From CAZLMG01 sp964560765 (GTDB lineage: Bacteria > Bdellovibrionota_B > Oligoflexia > Oligoflexales > CAZLMG01), in the NCBI GenBank assembly GCA_964560765.1, contig CAZLMG010000002.1, forward strand, positions 211,905-275,904: a stretch of 64,000 nucleotides of DNA, read 5' to 3'. Positions 62,305-64,000 of the stretch are shown piece by piece. A model generated the notes under the pieces. That model was not told the origin of the DNA, ran no database searches, and saw only the letters and a program-made list of their open reading frames with translations. The position numbers and the translations under genes were made by a program. Numbering within the stretch: the stretch's first letter is position 1; each line of letters opens with the position of its first letter.

Positions 62305-64000
62305 TCACAACCCCCAATTGTATTCTGTCTGGCCTACCTTCAACTTCAGGGACGAATCCTCGCCGTGCAGCTCGAAGTTTCCGCGGATGCCTTGCGACAA
62401 GATGGACCAAGATCCTTGCTCGGGGTCATGCTGGAAACGATTGCGACCGATCGGAGTGCTACTTTCGATCAACTCGCAGCGCTCATCGTAGGTCAGCTTT
62501 TGCTGAAAACCGGTCTGGCGTTGGTGGCTATGGATGAGTTTACCCCAAGGGTTGTAGTGAAATTCAACCTGCATGCCGTTTTCATCGACCGAGGCCACGC
62601 GGCCGATTTCGTTATAGCGCAGACTGCGACTCATCCCCGGGGCCTTGAAGTCCTGAATACGCCGATATGTATCGCGCCAGGCTTGTGACTTTCGCTCGGC
62701 ATCTCCCACTCGCTCGACAACTTCTAAGGCCTGACCAAAGGCATTGTAGGTCATACGACTGCTGGCTGAGTATCCGGAAGATACCGTCCGGATCTCTTGC
62801 GCCAGGTGTGTCTGCTCAGCATAAGTCAAGTACTGCTTCTCGCCCGATTGTCGAGTTTGCTCAATCATCAAAGGACGATCATAGGAATCGATATCGAACG
62901 ACCGGGAAATGACCTTACCCTGAAACACGGTCTTGCCATCGACTTCAACACCCGCCAAAGAACACTTGTCGAGATGAAAACGCGAAACACTATGGTCTTG
63001 ATCAACCACTTCTGTGACCGTGCCCAGATAAAGAAAATCGCGAGAAAGATCGCCGTTGGTTATCCGAACGACTCGACCGTCCCGATATTGAATGCTGATG
63101 ATCGTCATCGACGACTGAATTTCTGCGCGCAGATCACTCGTCGTCCGAACCACATTCGTCAACTGGCCCGCTGCATTGTAGGTAAAGTTTTCCTCGATCT
63201 GTAAGCCATCCGCGTCTTGCAAGGTCATCCGTTGCAATCGACGGGCAGCGTCGTACGCCAGAGCATACGCGAAGGCCATCCGCCCATGCTGGGACATGTT
63301 TGCCGATACAGGTCGGGCGAACTCATCGTGGGCGAGTTCCCATGATGGACTGCATGGGGTTTGGGATTCGATGGCGATAAGTTGGCCTTCGCCCTGATAG
63401 CGATACTGATGATTTTCGCCAGGACCCTGCTGGGAAACGAGTCGACCAACCTCCGCCGACGTCGTCGCGTCAACGCCCCAGCGATACACTAGTTGCCGAT
63501 CCGCGCTACCGACCTCAACCGTCAACTCGCCATTTTCAAGCCGCGCCACATAACCGGCAAGCTGCTCTGGCCAGTAGGGATAGTTCCCGTGGTATTGACC
63601 TTCGACGGGCAAAATCGTTTGCTGATGACCGTGAATCAATTTCACCCGCAGACCATCAGCATTTTCCAGGCGCACAACTCGGCGGTCTAGCAGCCACGTC
63701 CACCCACGGCCAAAGCCGATATCGGCGTCTCGCTGAGAGTCATACTGCAACAGGCCAAGAGACTGGTAGCGGTAGGACCCCGTCGCCAATGGTGAGTGCA
63801 GCTGGTTTTCGGCCGTGCACCTCGGATTATCAGCCAGCGGTGTTGCTGCGAGGGCGAGCGCCGGGGCATTCACATCCGCAGCCACCTCGATAGCTTGACC
63901 CTTATCAGGCGAGTGGCCACTCGTACGCACTTTTATCCTTTCTGGCTCGCGCTTGGCACAGGCGATCGACAAAAAGAGAAAGATCCAAACACTGTTCCTC
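62305..64000 (-). CDS. YD-repeat (Rhs-like) lipoprotein, 5' end cut by window edge
   Basis: At least 565 residues are visible; the gene continues off the right edge. The visible N-terminal part reads RNSVWIFLFLSIAC, a lipoprotein signal with lipobox LSIAC, so little is missing. The body has the Rhs/YD pattern: GFGRGWTWLLDRRVVRLENA and repeats such as FTYNAAGQLTNVVRTT, MTYNAFGQALEVVERVG, LRYNEIGRVASVDENG and FHYNPWGKLIHSHQR. It lacks the long Rhs core and DPxGL-type end of full toxins and ends plainly in EYNWGL. Likely a secreted or surface-anchored shell-like protein paired with the HExxH gene downstream. Confidence 0.8.
   Translation of the reverse strand, partial: RNSVWIFLFLSIACAKREPERIKVRTSGHSPDKGQAIEVAADVNAPALALAATPLADNPRCTAENQLHSPLATGSYRYQSLGLLQYDSQRDADIGFGRGWTWLLDRRVVRLENADGLRVKLIHGHQQTILPVEGQYHGNYPYWPEQLAGYVARLENGELTVEVGSADRQLVYRWGVDATTSAEVGRLVSQQGPGENHQYRYQGEGQLIAIESQTPCSPSWELAHDEFARPVSANMSQHGRMAFAYALAYDAARRLQRMTLQDADGLQIEENFTYNAAGQLTNVVRTTSDLRAEIQSSMTIISIQYRDGRVVRITNGDLSRDFLYLGTVTEVVDQDHSVSRFHLDKCSLAGVEVDGKTVFQGKVISRSFDIDSYDRPLMIEQTRQSGEKQYLTYAEQTHLAQEIRTVSSGYSASSRMTYNAFGQALEVVERVGDAERKSQAWRDTYRRIQDFKAPGMSRSLRYNEIGRVASVDENGMQVEFHYNPWGKLIHSHQRQTGFQQKLTYDERCELIESSTPIGRNRFQHDPEQGSWSILSQGIRGNFELHGEDSSLKLKVGQTEYNWGL

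Overview
The window is about 64 kb of dense bacterial chromosome (53 coding regions, two of them cut by the window edges). I see no rRNA, tRNA, CRISPR array, transposase or phage gene. It is a Gram-negative (diderm) cell: there is prolipoprotein transferase (lgt), an Mla-type lipid transporter, several predicted outer-membrane barrels and at least seven lipoproteins with a lipobox. The style (very large kinase-ATPase-GAF proteins, CHASE2 cyclase, CheX-type response regulator, PilZ proteins, a TIGR02147-type regulator, paired ArsA-like ATPases, many unrecognised exported proteins) suggests a deltaproteobacterial or Bdellovibrionota/Oligoflexia-like lineage. That is a judgement from gene content, not a phylogeny.

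Layout. 1-13.6 kb: an edge-cut unknown gene, a CHASE2 adenylate cyclase, an HTH/coiled-coil protein, a PorV-like membrane protein, a lipoprotein, the Prc tail-specific protease, a tandem pseudo-receiver membrane protein, a Fur regulator and a membrane protein of unknown function. 13.8-25.5 kb: an acylpyruvase-like FAH enzyme facing a leftward run tatA - two ArsA-like ATPases - mlaE - mlaF - an MCE protein with a long C-terminal extension, preceded by a kinase of about 1840 residues. 25.7-33.8 kb: pyruvate kinase with its own good promoter, overlapping antisense with a GGDEF response regulator; a class A penicillin-binding protein followed by a periplasmic-binding-fold protein (an LpoA-like arrangement); glutamate racemase with an NlpC/P60 protein carrying a six-cysteine insertion. 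33.8-41.2 kb is housekeeping: gluQ-thiL-ogt (11-bp overlaps), lgt, and the leftward run SRAP - proline dehydrogenase - thyA - folA, then a cyclophilin ending in a textbook terminator.

41.3-64 kb is the accessory half: PilZ protein, RimK ligase with a RimB-like retropepsin, an outer-membrane protein, a SUMF1-domain protein with a phosphodiester-glycosidase protein, a DprE1/DprE2-like pair (polyprenyl-phospho-arabinose type chemistry), a receiver-CheX protein, a TIGR02147-type regulator, a lipoprotein joining a c-type haem motif to a cupredoxin-like domain together with an esterase-like lipoprotein, a prepilin-like protein, further surface proteins, and finally an exported YD-repeat (Rhs-like) lipoprotein followed by an exported HExxH protein.

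Common themes are envelope construction (mrcA-like PBP, murI, NlpC/P60, lgt, Mla, DprE-like), cyclic-nucleotide and phosphotransfer signalling, and secreted lipoproteins. The best candidates for something undescribed are the YD-repeat lipoprotein/HExxH pair at the right edge, the tatA-ArsA-ArsA-Mla run with an MCE protein that seems to end in a barrel-like domain, the cysteine-rich NlpC/P60 insertion, and the haem/cupredoxin lipoprotein. Start sites were chosen mainly by Shine-Dalgarno spacing and by where the conserved domain begins.
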